Below are positions 1 through 8,506 of a stretch of DNA of 64,000 nt, piece by piece. The notes below the pieces were generated by a model. That model saw only the letters and a list, made by a program, of their open reading frames with translations. It did not search any database and was not told the origin of the DNA. This DNA is from Pseudocitrobacter cyperus. GTDB lineage: Bacteria > Pseudomonadota > Gammaproteobacteria > Enterobacterales > Enterobacteriaceae. Numbering within the stretch: position 1 is the first letter of the stretch; each line of letters opens with the position of its first letter. Both the position numbers and the translations under genes were made by a program. Location of the stretch: NCBI RefSeq assembly GCF_039889165.1, contig NZ_JAYMYY010000001.1:372001-436000 (forward strand), read 5' to 3'.

Positions 1-314
1 ATCCCCAGCAGGCGATACAGCGCAGGGCTGGTTTTGCGCACCACCATTTCGGTGAATTGCACCACGACGGCAATCACCAGAATAAAGGCCAGTGTGCGCA
101 GATAAATCAGATTAAGCGGAATCAGTATCCAGGTATCAATAAGCCAGGCGCAAATGGAAGCCAGCGTCATCACAAAGGTGGTCGCCAGCCCCATGCCCAT
201 CGCCGTTTCCAGCTTTTTAGACACGCCCATAAACGGGCAAAGCCCAAGGAACTTCACCAGGACGAAGTTATTTACCAGCACGGTACCGATAAAAAGCAAT
301 AAATAGTCAGTCAT
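1..314 (-). CDS. rsxA: RsxA, electron transport complex subunit (partial, 3' end outside the window)
   Basis: RsxA is an integral inner-membrane subunit of the Rsx/Rnf-type complex, which in E. coli keeps SoxR reduced. The N-terminal third is visible and reads MTDYLLLFIGTVLV, followed by a hydrophobic segment ending in KFLGLCPFMG, as in the family. Two ATG codons are adjacent (315-317 and 312-314). The second gives the usual MTDYLL start and is used here. The reading frame runs open to base 1, so the rest of the gene and of the rsx operon lies to the left. ydgK is immediately upstream in the same direction, as in E. coli. The identification is firm; only the fragment's completeness is limited. 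Confidence 0.95.
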   Translation of the reverse strand, partial: MTDYLLLFIGTVLVNNFVLVKFLGLCPFMGVSKKLETAMGMGLATTFVMTLASICAWLIDTWILIPLNLIYLRTLAFILVIAVVVQFTEMVVRKTSPALYRLLG

Positions 315-391
315 CATTCGACCTGTTACAAAAAAAGCCTCCCATTATCGACGAAAGTGTAATCATCGACAACAGGGCGAGTGTGTGGTTA

Positions 392-832
392 TTACGGATT
401 CACAAAGGTGCGCCGCACACGGGATGAGCGTTTCAGATAGGGGACAATTAGCGCCGCCGCAGCCAGCGGAAGCAGCAGTTGGCGCAGCGCTATCACATCC
501 GATACGGGCGCGAAAGCGAAGGCTTTCAATGCCAGCAACAATGAAACCAGCAGCCAGATAATATAGTGTTTAGGCACATTGCTACGACGCTTAAAGAAAG
601 CGATTGTCAGCCACAGTGTGTAGTACCACATGGCTATCACGAACGCTAAAGAAAGCACCCACAGCGCCAGATTCATACCACTTTGGGCTTTGAGCAGGCT
701 CAGGATCTGTGGCTTGAGCAGGGCATCGGCGAACATCAGCAGTTGTATGCTAATGCTGAGCAGCGCAACTAATAGCCACGCCAGCGGCCCCAGCAGCCAT
801 CCACCAATACGTTCTGCAGAAGTTGACGACAT
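392..832 (-). CDS. ydgK: YdgK, inner membrane protein (DUF2569 family)
   Basis: A 146-residue polytopic membrane protein of unknown function. Four hydrophobic segments are seen at about residues 12-34, 52-75, 90-108 and 114-130, with a basic C-terminal tail (KRSSRVRR). The sequence and its place between cnu and rsxA match E. coli YdgK, a DUF2569 protein. It reads in the same direction as cnu upstream and rsxA downstream, so it may share transcription with them. No catalytic motif is visible. The family assignment is confident, the function is not known. Confidence 0.88.
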   Translation of the reverse strand: MSSTSAERIGGWLLGPLAWLLVALLSISIQLLMFADALLKPQILSLLKAQSGMNLALWVLSLAFVIAMWYYTLWLTIAFFKRRSNVPKHYIIWLLVSLLLALKAFAFAPVSDVIALRQLLLPLAAAALIVPYLKRSSRVRRTFVNP

Positions 833-908
833 TTCGTCTCCTGATTATCAGCGTCAGTTATTAATATGGCCGTGGAGTATAAGCAACTGACGCTGAAGAT
901 AACAATAG

Positions 909-1124
909 TTACTGCACGTAATGCCAAACGGATTTTGGCACCTGGCCAATATCGAACAAACGGCCGCCAGAAACCAGTTCGGCACGGCGGTGATCCGCAG
1001 CGCGGTACATGTTGATTAAATCGTTGGTATCGGAGAGCGAATAGTTAAGATGATCATAAAGTTTTTCGAGATTTTCCAGAGAGCTGACTTTACGGAATTT
1101 CAATAAATAATCCAGGACGGTCAT
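909..1124 (-). CDS. cnu: Cnu (YdgT), Hha-family nucleoid-associated protein
   Basis: A 71-residue protein of the Hha/YmoA/Cnu family. These have no DNA-binding domain of their own and modulate H-NS/StpA silencing; in E. coli Cnu also binds with H-NS at oriC. The sequence starts MTVLDYLLKFRK and carries the family core (LYDHLNYSL, INMYRAADHRRAELV). The length equals the E. coli protein. It lies between ydgK and the phospho-beta-glucosidase gene. In E. coli the next gene upstream is blr; here the glycosidase gene sits between cnu and blr. Confidence 0.95.
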   Translation of the reverse strand: MTVLDYLLKFRKVSSLENLEKLYDHLNYSLSDTNDLINMYRAADHRRAELVSGGRLFDIGQVPKSVWHYVQ

Positions 1125-1373
1125 TTGAAGGTATCCATTTTATAATGTTAGATCGCACCCGGTTTGTGCACGCGCGAAAGCGCAGCAGCAATGGCGCGTA
1201 GCTCAGTTTTACAACCAGTGTATCGACACCCGTTTTTGGTGAGAGTTCCGCCAAACCGTGGCCCACTCTCTGCGGGTCAGCCTTAATTATTTGGGTATTA
1301 AATAACAAATACAAGAGGAGAAAATGACGTTATTGATTTATCTCAGGAAATACGCTGCTGGCATTTAATTGTT

Positions 1374-1393
1374 CGGGCGTCGAATGACGCCCG
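1374..1393 (-). terminator. Hairpin downstream of the GH1 gene
   Basis: CGGGCGTC-GAAT-GACGCCCG forms an 8-bp perfect stem immediately past the stop of the glycosidase gene. The run of T after it on the minus strand is poor, so it may act as an mRNA 3' stabiliser rather than an efficient terminator. Confidence 0.5.
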
Positions 1394-1399
1394 GAATGA

Positions 1400-2800
1400 T
1401 TAGCGCACGCCGCCGTGGCTTTCGATGACGCCTTTATACCAGTAAAAGCTTTTCTTACGTTTACGGGCCAGATTTTGCTGGTGATCAACATAGACAAAAC
1501 CATACTGCTTTTTGTATCCGTTAAGCCAGCTCAGAAGATCAATAAACGACCACGGGTAATAACCGCGGATATCCGCCCCCAGTTCGATGGCTTTTTCCAG
1601 GGCTTCAATATGCATGCGTAAATAATCGATACGCGATTGATCGACTATTTCACCATTGATTATCGGGTCTTTGGCCCCGAGCCCATTTTCAGTAATGTAA
1701 ACAGGAATATCACCGTAACGCGCTTTCACCATCATGATGCCGTCCGTCAGCCCCTGAGGCCATATCTCCCAGTCCCAGTCGGTATAGACGCCATCCGGGT
1801 TGCGGACAAATTTAAATAGCCCTTTGAAACCAAATTCGCCACCGCTATTTTTTTCGCCGCTGTTATTGGCCTGAGTTCGGGTTTCATCCGGATTGGCGGT
1901 GACGGTTTCCCGGCGATAATAGTTCAGCCCGATAAAGTCGCAACGGTTGTCGCGCAACAGTGCGTCATCGCCCGGGGCAAAGCGAGGGACGCCCCACAAA
2001 GCCTGTGTTTTCTCCAGCAACTCAGCAGGGTAACTGCCTTTTAGCACCGGATCATAGAACCAGTGAGTGTGAATGGCGTCTGCAAGCTCGCTGGCGGCGA
2101 TATCTTCGGGAGAGTTTGTCAGTGGGGTATGAGGCTGCAGAACATTGACAAAACCAATTTCACCGTTGACTTTCATTTCGCGAAACGCTTTAACTGCCAG
2201 CGCGTGGGCGATAAATACCTGATGACAGGCCTGAATTGCGCGAGCGGGATCGTTAACCGAAGGCGGGTGGCTGCCGGTGATATAACCGTGACCAATGAAG
2301 ACGATGGTTTCATTAAATGTCGCCCAGAGTTTTACCCGGGAACCAAAACGCGCATAGCACAGACGCGCATACTCTTCGAAGGCCTCGGCGGTGGAACGCA
2401 CTTCCCAGCCACCTTCGTCCTGCAGCGCCTGGGGTAAATCCCAGTGATAGAGGGTAATCATTGGCTCAATATTATGCGCCAGCAGGGCATCGATCAGGTC
2501 ACTATAAAATTTTACCCCGGCTTCGTTAATTTTGCCGCGGCCTGCTGGCAACAGACGGGGCCAGGAGATGGAAAAACGGTAACTCTGAAGCCCCATTTCA
2601 GCCATTAGCGCGACATCTTCCTGCATTCGATGATAGTGATCGACCGCCACATCACCGTTAGTGCCTTGATAAGTGGTGCCGGGGAGATGGGAAAAGACAT
2701 CCCAGATGGACAGCCCCTTGCCATCTTCATCATGTGCGCCTTCAACCTGATATGCCGCAGTTGCAGCACCCCAGAGGAAATCTTTCGGAAAAACAGCCAT
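1400..2800 (-). CDS. Glycoside hydrolase family 1, probable 6-phospho-beta-glucosidase
   Basis: A 466-residue GH1 enzyme predicted to hydrolyse phosphorylated beta-glucosides in the cytoplasm. Seen: the N-terminal FLWGAATAAYQVEGA signature, the acid/base motif TFNE (about residue 163) and the nucleophile motif YITENG (about 369). Near the C terminus SWLNGYKKQY has the Ser, Lys and Tyr in the spacing (S-x6-K-x-Y) that binds the 6-phosphate in LacG and BglA-type enzymes. The Glu of non-phospho beta-glucosidases is absent there. No PTS permease for beta-glucosides is adjacent, so the substrate must come from a transporter elsewhere or from the nearby MalX. It sits between cnu and blr, which are neighbours in E. 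coli, so it is an insertion or a lineage-specific retention. The exact sugar is not determined. Confidence 0.85.
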   Translation of the reverse strand: MAVFPKDFLWGAATAAYQVEGAHDEDGKGLSIWDVFSHLPGTTYQGTNGDVAVDHYHRMQEDVALMAEMGLQSYRFSISWPRLLPAGRGKINEAGVKFYSDLIDALLAHNIEPMITLYHWDLPQALQDEGGWEVRSTAEAFEEYARLCYARFGSRVKLWATFNETIVFIGHGYITGSHPPSVNDPARAIQACHQVFIAHALAVKAFREMKVNGEIGFVNVLQPHTPLTNSPEDIAASELADAIHTHWFYDPVLKGSYPAELLEKTQALWGVPRFAPGDDALLRDNRCDFIGLNYYRRETVTANPDETRTQANNSGEKNSGGEFGFKGLFKFVRNPDGVYTDWDWEIWPQGLTDGIMMVKARYGDIPVYITENGLGAKDPIINGEIVDQSRIDYLRMHIEALEKAIELGADIRGYYPWSFIDLLSWLNGYKKQYGFVYVDHQQNLARKRKKSFYWYKGVIESHGGVR

Positions 2801-2912
2801 GTCACTCTCCTTATCTGTGCGATAAGACGAGTGTAAGGAGGGGAGATATTGGGTTGCAACCGGTTTCAGAAACCGGTTGCATAGTTGCGATCGCCGTCAC
2901 TCTCCGGGCGAG

Positions 2913-3050
2913 TTATTTGCTTTGTACCGCAGCGATAGGTTCGGGCGGCTGATAGTTATCAATATGATGAGCAATAACAAGAAGAAGAACGCTAACGCTA
3001 AGGACGGCCCAACCAATCAGTTCAACAATCCGTGTGAAGACAATAGACAT
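2913..3050 (-). CDS. blr: Blr, small divisome-associated membrane protein
   Basis: A 45-codon gene on the minus strand. The protein begins MSIVFTRIVELIGWAVL, continues through one hydrophobic helix (about residues 9-27) and ends in HIDNYQPPEP...VQSK. The E. coli Blr protein (41 aa) has the same RLIELTGW...HIDNYQPPE framework, so this is its orthologue, in the same place beside ydgJ. In E. coli Blr is a single-pass inner-membrane protein that associates with the divisome and affects beta-lactam tolerance. The conserved HIDNYQPP motif is the strongest evidence that this small frame is real. It is divergent from ydgJ, with about 250 bp between them. Confidence 0.9.
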   Translation of the reverse strand: MSIVFTRIVELIGWAVLSVSVLLLVIAHHIDNYQPPEPIAAVQSK

Positions 3051-3300
3051 AGTAATTCAGATACATTCGACAAATTAAATGATACGGACGAAGATCTTAC
3101 CTCGCCTGGCGTACAACGCAAGAGGGAAGCGGAAACGATTCAGAATTTTTCACGCTTTTCCGATAATTACCCGTTTCCGTAAAACATATTGTTATTAATC
3201 TGTTGTTCACTACCCTGATATGTTGTGAAATAAGAAATCGATTACCCGACGCCGGGCGCTTCACGGAGTCGGACTAAAACAGTACAGATAAGAGGCTACT
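3051..3300. promoter_or_regulatory. Divergent blr / ydgJ promoter region
   Basis: About 250 AT-rich bases between the start codons of blr (minus) and ydgJ (plus). It must hold both promoters. I cannot single out a convincing operator. The ydgJ start is preceded by AGATAAGAGGC as a ribosome-binding region. Confidence 0.4.
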
Positions 3301-4341
3301 ATGAGTGACAGTATTCGTGTCGGATTAATTGGTTATGGCTATGCCAGTAAGACCTTCCATGCGCCGCTTATCAGCGGAACGCCCGGGCTGGAACTGGCAG
3401 TGGTATCAAGCAGCGATGCCGACAAAGTAAAAGCAGACTGGCCCAACGTGAGCGTGGTCTCTGAGCCCAAACATATTTTCACCGACCCGACTATCGATCT
3501 GGTGGTCATTCCTACGCCTAACGATACCCATTTCCCGCTGGCGAAAGCGGCACTGGAAGCGGGTAAACATGTCATCGTCGATAAACCCTTTACCGTGACA
3601 CTGTCACAGGCGCGTGAACTGGACGCACTGGCGAGAAGCGAGGGGAAACTGCTTTCCGTTTTCCACAACCGCCGCTGGGACAGCGATTTCTTAACAGTTA
3701 AGGGGCTGATTAACGAAGGTAAACTGGGTGAAGTCGCCTATTTTGAATCTCACTTTGACCGCTATCGCCCGCAGGTTCGTAACCGCTGGCGTGAGCTGGG
3801 CGGGCCAGGAAGCGGGATCTGGTACGATTTGGGGCCGCACCTGTTGGATCAGGCTATCAACCTGTTCGGCCTGCCGGTGAGTCTTTCGGTCGATCTGGCG
3901 CAACTGCGTCCTGGCGCACAGGCCACGGATTACTTCCATGCGGTGCTGGCTTATCCACAACGACGGATTGTGCTGCACGGAACACTGCTGGCCGCAGCGG
4001 AAACCGCGCGTTATATCGTACATGGCTCGCGTGGCAGCTATGTAAAATATGGTCTCGACCCGCAGGAAGAGCGGCTGAAAAATGGCGAACGCTTGCCGCA
4101 GGAGGACTGGGGTTATGATATGCGCGATGGCGTACTGACCCGAGTGGAAGGCGAAGAGCGGGTTGAAGAGTCATGGTTAACCGTGCCGGGGAACTATCCC
4201 GCCTACTATGCGGCTATCCGCGATGCATTAAACGGCACAGGCGAGAACCCGGTTCCGGCTAGTCAGGCGATCCAGATTATGGAATTGATTGAATTAGGAA
4301 TTGAGTCGGCAAAACATCGTGCGGTGTTGTCACTGACCTGA
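3301..4341 (+). CDS. ydgJ: YdgJ, Gfo/Idh/MocA-family oxidoreductase
   Basis: A 346-residue NAD(P)-dependent oxidoreductase of the Gfo/Idh/MocA family, with unknown physiological substrate. The N-terminal Rossmann motif is RVGLIGYGYASK (residues 6-17). The conserved EAGKHVIVDKPFT, containing the catalytic-region Lys, is at about residues 88-100. The C-terminal alpha/beta domain includes GGPGSGIWYDLGPHLLDQ, with the family's His. Length and sequence match E. coli YdgJ closely. It is convergent with add; a strong hairpin separates the two stop codons. Its divergent neighbour blr is as in E. coli. Confidence 0.93.
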   Translation: MSDSIRVGLIGYGYASKTFHAPLISGTPGLELAVVSSSDADKVKADWPNVSVVSEPKHIFTDPTIDLVVIPTPNDTHFPLAKAALEAGKHVIVDKPFTVTLSQARELDALARSEGKLLSVFHNRRWDSDFLTVKGLINEGKLGEVAYFESHFDRYRPQVRNRWRELGGPGSGIWYDLGPHLLDQAINLFGLPVSLSVDLAQLRPGAQATDYFHAVLAYPQRRIVLHGTLLAAAETARYIVHGSRGSYVKYGLDPQEERLKNGERLPQEDWGYDMRDGVLTRVEGEERVEESWLTVPGNYPAYYAAIRDALNGTGENPVPASQAIQIMELIELGIESAKHRAVLSLT

Positions 4342-4371
4342 TGCGCTGGCGAAACTCACTGCACTCAGGTA

Positions 4372-4397
4372 GCCCGGTAAGCGTCTCGCTACCGGGC
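4372..4397. terminator. REP-like hairpin / bidirectional terminator between ydgJ and add
   Basis: GCCCGGTA at 4372-4379 pairs with TACCGGGC at 4390-4397, and the inner AGCG/CGCT extends the stem. It is followed by AAATTTTT on the plus strand. The same outer stem recurs at 60667-60691 between nhoA and narV, so it belongs to a dispersed palindromic family rather than being unique to this pair of genes. Confidence 0.75.
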
Positions 4398-4409
4398 AAA
4401 TTTTTACTC

Positions 4410-5405
4410 TTATTTTACTCGTGCCCGCAGTGCGGCTTTCTCAGCATCTGACAGGAACGCTATCTCCAGGCCGTTGATCTGCGCCTGACGAATTTGTGCT
4501 GGTGTTAACCCGGTAGCCGGAGCGGCCACCCGATACTCGTGTTGAATATCAATCCCCTGAACAGCCGGGTCGTCCGTGTTGATGCTGGCCAGAATGCCGT
4601 GCTCAAGGAACGTTTTCAGCGGATGCTGCGCCAGCGATGGCACGGTGCTGGTCTGAATGTTAGAGGTCAGGCAGGACTCAACGCCAATACGCTGCTCAGC
4701 CAGGAAATCCATCAACTTGCGATCTTCCACCGCTTTTACACCGTGGCCGATACGCTCAGCCCCCAACTCGCGAATGGCCTGCCAGATGCTTTCCGGGCCA
4801 GCCGCTTCACCGGCGTGAACGGTAATACGCAGGCCGGCATCGCGTGCGCGGTTAAAGTGGCTCAGGAACAGACTACCAGGGAAGCCGAGTTCGTCACCCG
4901 CCAGATCCAGCGCGGTGATGCCATCGCGGTGTGACAGCAGGGCGTCCAGTTCGCGAAGGCAGGCGCTCTCGCCGAAGGTACGGCTCATAATACCGATAAG
5001 ACGCGCTTCAACGTTGAAATCACGACAGCCCTCACGTACACCGGCGATCACCGCTTCAACCACGCCTTCAACAGGAAGCTGGTGGGTCATTGCCATATAG
5101 CCCGGGGAAAAGCGCAGCTCTACGTAGTGCAGCCCATTGTTAGCGGCGTCTTCGATATTTTCATAGGCAATGCGGCGGCAGGCATCGAGGTCGGCAAGGA
5201 CTTTTACACCCCAGTCGAGTTTGCTTAAAAAGCTCACCAGGTCTGGTTCGTTACTGGTGACTTGTACATGAGGAATCAATGCTTCAAGGGTAGATGCCGG
5301 GAGAGTTAAATTATGCTGACGACCGAGATCGAGAATAGTTTGGGCGCGAATGTTTCCATCAAGGTGGCGATGAATGTCGGTGAGGGGGAGCGTAGTATCA
5401 ATCAT
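4410..5405 (-). CDS. add: Adenosine deaminase
   Basis: Add deaminates adenosine and deoxyadenosine to inosine and deoxyinosine in purine salvage in the cytoplasm. The 331-residue protein shows the zinc-binding DIHRHLDGN (residues 10-18), the HAGEAAGP motif (about 196-203, with zinc His and catalytic Glu), GHGVKA with the catalytic His, and the late SINTDDPAV with zinc and catalytic Asp residues. E. coli Add is 333 residues and has the same neighbours, malY downstream on this strand and ydgJ. No truncation is seen. Confidence 0.96.
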   Translation of the reverse strand: MIDTTLPLTDIHRHLDGNIRAQTILDLGRQHNLTLPASTLEALIPHVQVTSNEPDLVSFLSKLDWGVKVLADLDACRRIAYENIEDAANNGLHYVELRFSPGYMAMTHQLPVEGVVEAVIAGVREGCRDFNVEARLIGIMSRTFGESACLRELDALLSHRDGITALDLAGDELGFPGSLFLSHFNRARDAGLRITVHAGEAAGPESIWQAIRELGAERIGHGVKAVEDRKLMDFLAEQRIGVESCLTSNIQTSTVPSLAQHPLKTFLEHGILASINTDDPAVQGIDIQHEYRVAAPATGLTPAQIRQAQINGLEIAFLSDAEKAALRARVK

Positions 5406-5502
5406 GGTCGCACTCTTTTTTAGATTAAGTGCGCGCTATTATAAAAACATTTCACTGTAAAAATCTATTTGCGCAACGAAAAATTATCATTGCGCAAACC
5501 CC

Positions 5503-6675
5503 TCAGCGTAGCGTATTGATTGCGGCAATCAGTCGTTCTACGCCTTGTTCAAGCTTTGAACGAGGGCAACCCGCGTTCAGGCGGATGAATCCATTGCCTT
5601 CCTCGCCGTAGGTATAGCCCGGCATGATCGCCACTTTTTGCTGTTTGATGAGAACATCCTGCAACGCTTTATCGTCGATGCGCAGCGGACGAAGATCGAC
5701 CCACGCCAGGTAAGTTGATTCAGGCATGGCCCAGTTTAGCTCAGGAAACGCGGCATTCAGGCTCCTGGCAATGTAGTGCATATTATCCTGCAAGTAGGTA
5801 CGCAGCGCATCGAGCCACGGTTCACCCTTGCGATAGGCGGCGATATGCGCCACTAAAGCGGGTACGGAGGGTGAGGAAAGACCATCGCGGTTCTTCAGCG
5901 CGTTCAGGTAATCATTACGTGTAGTTTCATCGGCGATCAGGCCATATGCCCCGGTAAAGGCGGGAATATTGAAACTCTTTGAGCCGGAAGTGAATAGCGC
6001 CCATGGGCTGCGCGCGACATCACACCATGGAATGTGCTGATGATTGCCCCACACCATATCCATATGGATCTCATCGCTGATAACGCGGACGCCATGTTTT
6101 TCACACAGACCAGCCATCACGTTCAGTTCCTCCCGCGTCCACACCTTACCGGTGGGGTTATGCGGGCTGCAAAGCAGCAGGATTTTATTTTGCGGTTGCG
6201 CTAATACGGCTTCCAGTTTCGCCATATCACAGAACCACTGGTTATCGATTTTCTCCAGCGGCACCCCAGCAATCTGACGCTGATTACCGGCAATGGTTTT
6301 AAAGAAAGCATCATAAGCCGGAGTATGCACCACAATACCGTCACCGGGGGCCGACCACTGGCGAATCATTTCGGCCACCATATAGATGACGGATGGCCCA
6401 TAAACAATACTTTCCTTGTCGATAACGCTATGAAAACGGCGGGCAAACCAGTGCACGATGGCGGGCGGAAACTCATCGTTTTTCCAGCGGCTGTAGCCAA
6501 AAACGCCATGTGCCAGGCGTTGGGTCAACGCATCGAGAATGCAGGGCGCGGTGGCAAAGTCCATATCAGAAATGGTAAACGGAAGGAGGTCGGCATCACC
6601 AAAACGGTCGGCGACATAATCCCACTGGGTGCACCAGGTGCCATGCCTGTCGATCGCCGTTGAAAAGTCAAACAT
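5503..6675 (-). CDS. malY: MalY, PLP-dependent cystathionine beta-lyase and MalT antagonist
   Basis: MalY is a PLP enzyme with beta-C-S lyase activity. In E. coli it also binds MalT and represses the maltose regulon. The 390-residue protein has the class I/II aminotransferase fold: SPHNPTGKVW around residues 172-181, ISDEIHMD near residue 204 and the PLP lysine in TSGSKSFNIPAF. The start MFDFSTAIDRHGTWCTQWDY is that of E. coli MalY. It is 66 bp downstream of malX in the same direction and should be co-transcribed from the MalI-repressed malX promoter. Confidence 0.96.
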   Translation of the reverse strand: MFDFSTAIDRHGTWCTQWDYVADRFGDADLLPFTISDMDFATAPCILDALTQRLAHGVFGYSRWKNDEFPPAIVHWFARRFHSVIDKESIVYGPSVIYMVAEMIRQWSAPGDGIVVHTPAYDAFFKTIAGNQRQIAGVPLEKIDNQWFCDMAKLEAVLAQPQNKILLLCSPHNPTGKVWTREELNVMAGLCEKHGVRVISDEIHMDMVWGNHQHIPWCDVARSPWALFTSGSKSFNIPAFTGAYGLIADETTRNDYLNALKNRDGLSSPSVPALVAHIAAYRKGEPWLDALRTYLQDNMHYIARSLNAAFPELNWAMPESTYLAWVDLRPLRIDDKALQDVLIKQQKVAIMPGYTYGEEGNGFIRLNAGCPRSKLEQGVERLIAAINTLR

Positions 6676-6741
6676 GTGAAATCCTTAACTGTGAGCGAGA
6701 ACGCTATTTTGCCCCTGCAACCGGCAGGGGCAAAGGGCGTT

Positions 6742-8334
6742 TTATGCCTGAACGGTATTCATCAGTATCGCAATCTCATCTTTAACGGATTGCACCTGCG
6801 GGCCAATCACAACCTGTAGATTGTGCTGGTTCAGTTGCACCACCCCAATTGCGCGGTTGGCTTTCAGCGCTTCAACATCGACTTTCGACATATCCTCTAC
6901 TGACAGGCGCAGACGAGTAATGCAGTTGTCGAGCGTCACGATATTATCTGCACCGCCTAACGCTGCCAGAATCGCCGGTGTGTTATAGCCCGATTTACCG
7001 ATCGTGCCGCTCACCGCTTTTTCGATAGCGCTGCTGTTTTCAATATCGCGACCCGGCGTTTTGATGTTGAAGCGGGTAATGGCGAAGCGGAAGATAGCGT
7101 AGTACGCCACGAACCAGATGATTGCCACCACCGGCACCATATACCACTTCGTGGAGAGTCCGTGCAGAATACCGAATACCACGAAATCAATGACGTTGCC
7201 GTCAGTGTTGCCAATGGTGACGCCGAGAATCGCCATCATGGTAAAGCCCAGACCCGTCAGCAGCGCGTGGATGACGTAAAGCACCGGCGCAACAAACAGG
7301 AACAGGAACTCCAGCGGTTCTGTGGTGCCGCCAACCACGCAGGCAATCACACCGGAAATCAGCAGACCTTTAATTTTGTGACGGTTTTCCGGGCGAGCAC
7401 AATGGTACATCGCCAGCGCAGCGCCAGGCAGGCCGCCAAGAAAGGCCGGCATTTTCCCCTGAGAAAGGAAGCGGGTGGCGCTTTCAGAGAAACCGTGGGT
7501 TTCCGGACAGCTTAATTGTGCCTGGAAGATGGTCAACGCGCCGCTGACCGTGTGGCCGCAAACGTCCATGGTACCGCCCGCTTCGGTAAAGCGAATGAGC
7601 GCGACAAGAATGTGGTGCAGGCCAAACGGTAGTAATAAACGTTCACCGGTACCGAATATCATCGGGCCGAAGTCGCCCGCGCTGTTGATAACGTGACCCA
7701 GTGCGTTGATCCCCATCGCAAAGACCGGCCAAATCAGCGGGATCACCAGGCCGACCAGGCCTAATACGACAGTCGTGATAATCGGTACGAAGCGGGTGCC
7801 GCCAAAGAATGCCAGCGCATCCGGCAGACGGATGGTGTGAAAACGCTCGTGCAGAAGCCAGACGATGATCCCGGCGATCACCGCACCGAGGATCCCGGTG
7901 TCGATAGACTGAATACCGAGGATATTCTGGATATTGTTAGCTTTCAGGATTGCGGCGTCGGTGGTTGGCAAAATGCCTTTGGCGGTCAGCCAGAAGTTAA
8001 CCGCCAGGTTCATTACTGCATAGCCAACAAAACCGGCGAAGGCGGCGACGCCTTTGTTTTCACGCGCCAGCCCCAGTGGGATGGCGATACAGAACATCAC
8101 CGGCAGGAAGCTGAATGCAAAAGAGCCGACTTTGCTCATCCAGATAAAGAGTGCCTGCAGGAAGGGTGTATCAAGCCATGGCAGGAGTGTGAGTACGTCA
8201 TGGCTGCTTAACGAGCTGCCGATCCCCAGCATGATCCCGCAGAAGGACAGCAAGGCGACGGGCAGCATGAATGTCTTGCCAAGCTGTTGAAAGAACTCCC
8301 ACAATGTGACTTTTTGCGCTGCTCTGGTCGTCAT
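6742..8334 (-). CDS. malX: MalX, PTS enzyme IICB (maltose/glucose type)
   Basis: MalX is a PTS permease whose IIC domain (about residues 1-410) is membrane-embedded with around ten hydrophobic segments. A C-terminal IIB domain (about 445-530) carries the phosphorylated Cys in LDNCITRLRLSV. E. coli MalX can carry glucose and maltose; its natural substrate is uncertain. The 530-residue length and the sequence agree with E. coli. It forms an operon with malY and is divergent from malI, the repressor gene, across operators described separately. Given the phospho-beta-glucosidase gene nearby, other sugars remain possible substrates. Confidence 0.95.
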   Translation of the reverse strand: MTTRAAQKVTLWEFFQQLGKTFMLPVALLSFCGIMLGIGSSLSSHDVLTLLPWLDTPFLQALFIWMSKVGSFAFSFLPVMFCIAIPLGLARENKGVAAFAGFVGYAVMNLAVNFWLTAKGILPTTDAAILKANNIQNILGIQSIDTGILGAVIAGIIVWLLHERFHTIRLPDALAFFGGTRFVPIITTVVLGLVGLVIPLIWPVFAMGINALGHVINSAGDFGPMIFGTGERLLLPFGLHHILVALIRFTEAGGTMDVCGHTVSGALTIFQAQLSCPETHGFSESATRFLSQGKMPAFLGGLPGAALAMYHCARPENRHKIKGLLISGVIACVVGGTTEPLEFLFLFVAPVLYVIHALLTGLGFTMMAILGVTIGNTDGNVIDFVVFGILHGLSTKWYMVPVVAIIWFVAYYAIFRFAITRFNIKTPGRDIENSSAIEKAVSGTIGKSGYNTPAILAALGGADNIVTLDNCITRLRLSVEDMSKVDVEALKANRAIGVVQLNQHNLQVVIGPQVQSVKDEIAILMNTVQA

Positions 8335-8383
8335 TGAACGACTCCTTGTACAAAAAATGGGTTGAAAAGGCCGTGGAGCGCAA

Positions 8384-8399
8384 GATAAAACGTTTTACC
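8384..8399. promoter_or_regulatory. MalI operator, malX-proximal
   Basis: GATAAAACGTTTTACC, a near-perfect 16-bp palindrome. E. coli MalI binds GATAAAACGTTTTATC-type sites upstream of malX and malI. This copy is the exact reverse complement of the second site at 8463-8478, and the two centres are 79 bp apart. Confidence 0.88.
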
Positions 8400-8408
8400 C
8401 AATTTTAG

Positions 8409-8424
8409 TGCGAGTGAAATCACA
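8409..8424. promoter_or_regulatory. CRP-binding site in the malX-malI intergenic region
   Basis: TGCGA-GTGAAA-TCACA matches the CRP consensus (TGTGA-N6-TCACA) at nine of ten half-site positions. It lies between the two MalI operators. In E. coli the malX and malI promoters are both CRP-dependent. Confidence 0.75.
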
Positions 8425-8462
8425 TAATGAAATGATGATAACGTTTATAAAGTATCTTATTA

Positions 8463-8478
8463 GGTAAAACGTTTTATC
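8463..8478. promoter_or_regulatory. MalI operator, malI-proximal
   Basis: GGTAAAACGTTTTATC, the mirror image of the 8384-8399 site, 28 bp upstream of the malI start codon. Its position suits autorepression of malI. Confidence 0.85.
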
Positions 8479-8506
8479 GATCACTTAAAAGGAATCGCCA
8501 GTCCCT

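Noticed and set aside
1090..1314. 74-codon frame overlapping the start of cnu
   Set aside because: It overlaps the well-conserved cnu coding region in another frame and has no recognisable features.
2877..3182. 101-codon open frame on the plus strand opposite blr
   Set aside because: It is antisense to the conserved blr gene, lacks a ribosome-binding site and has a low-complexity Asn/Lys-rich translation.
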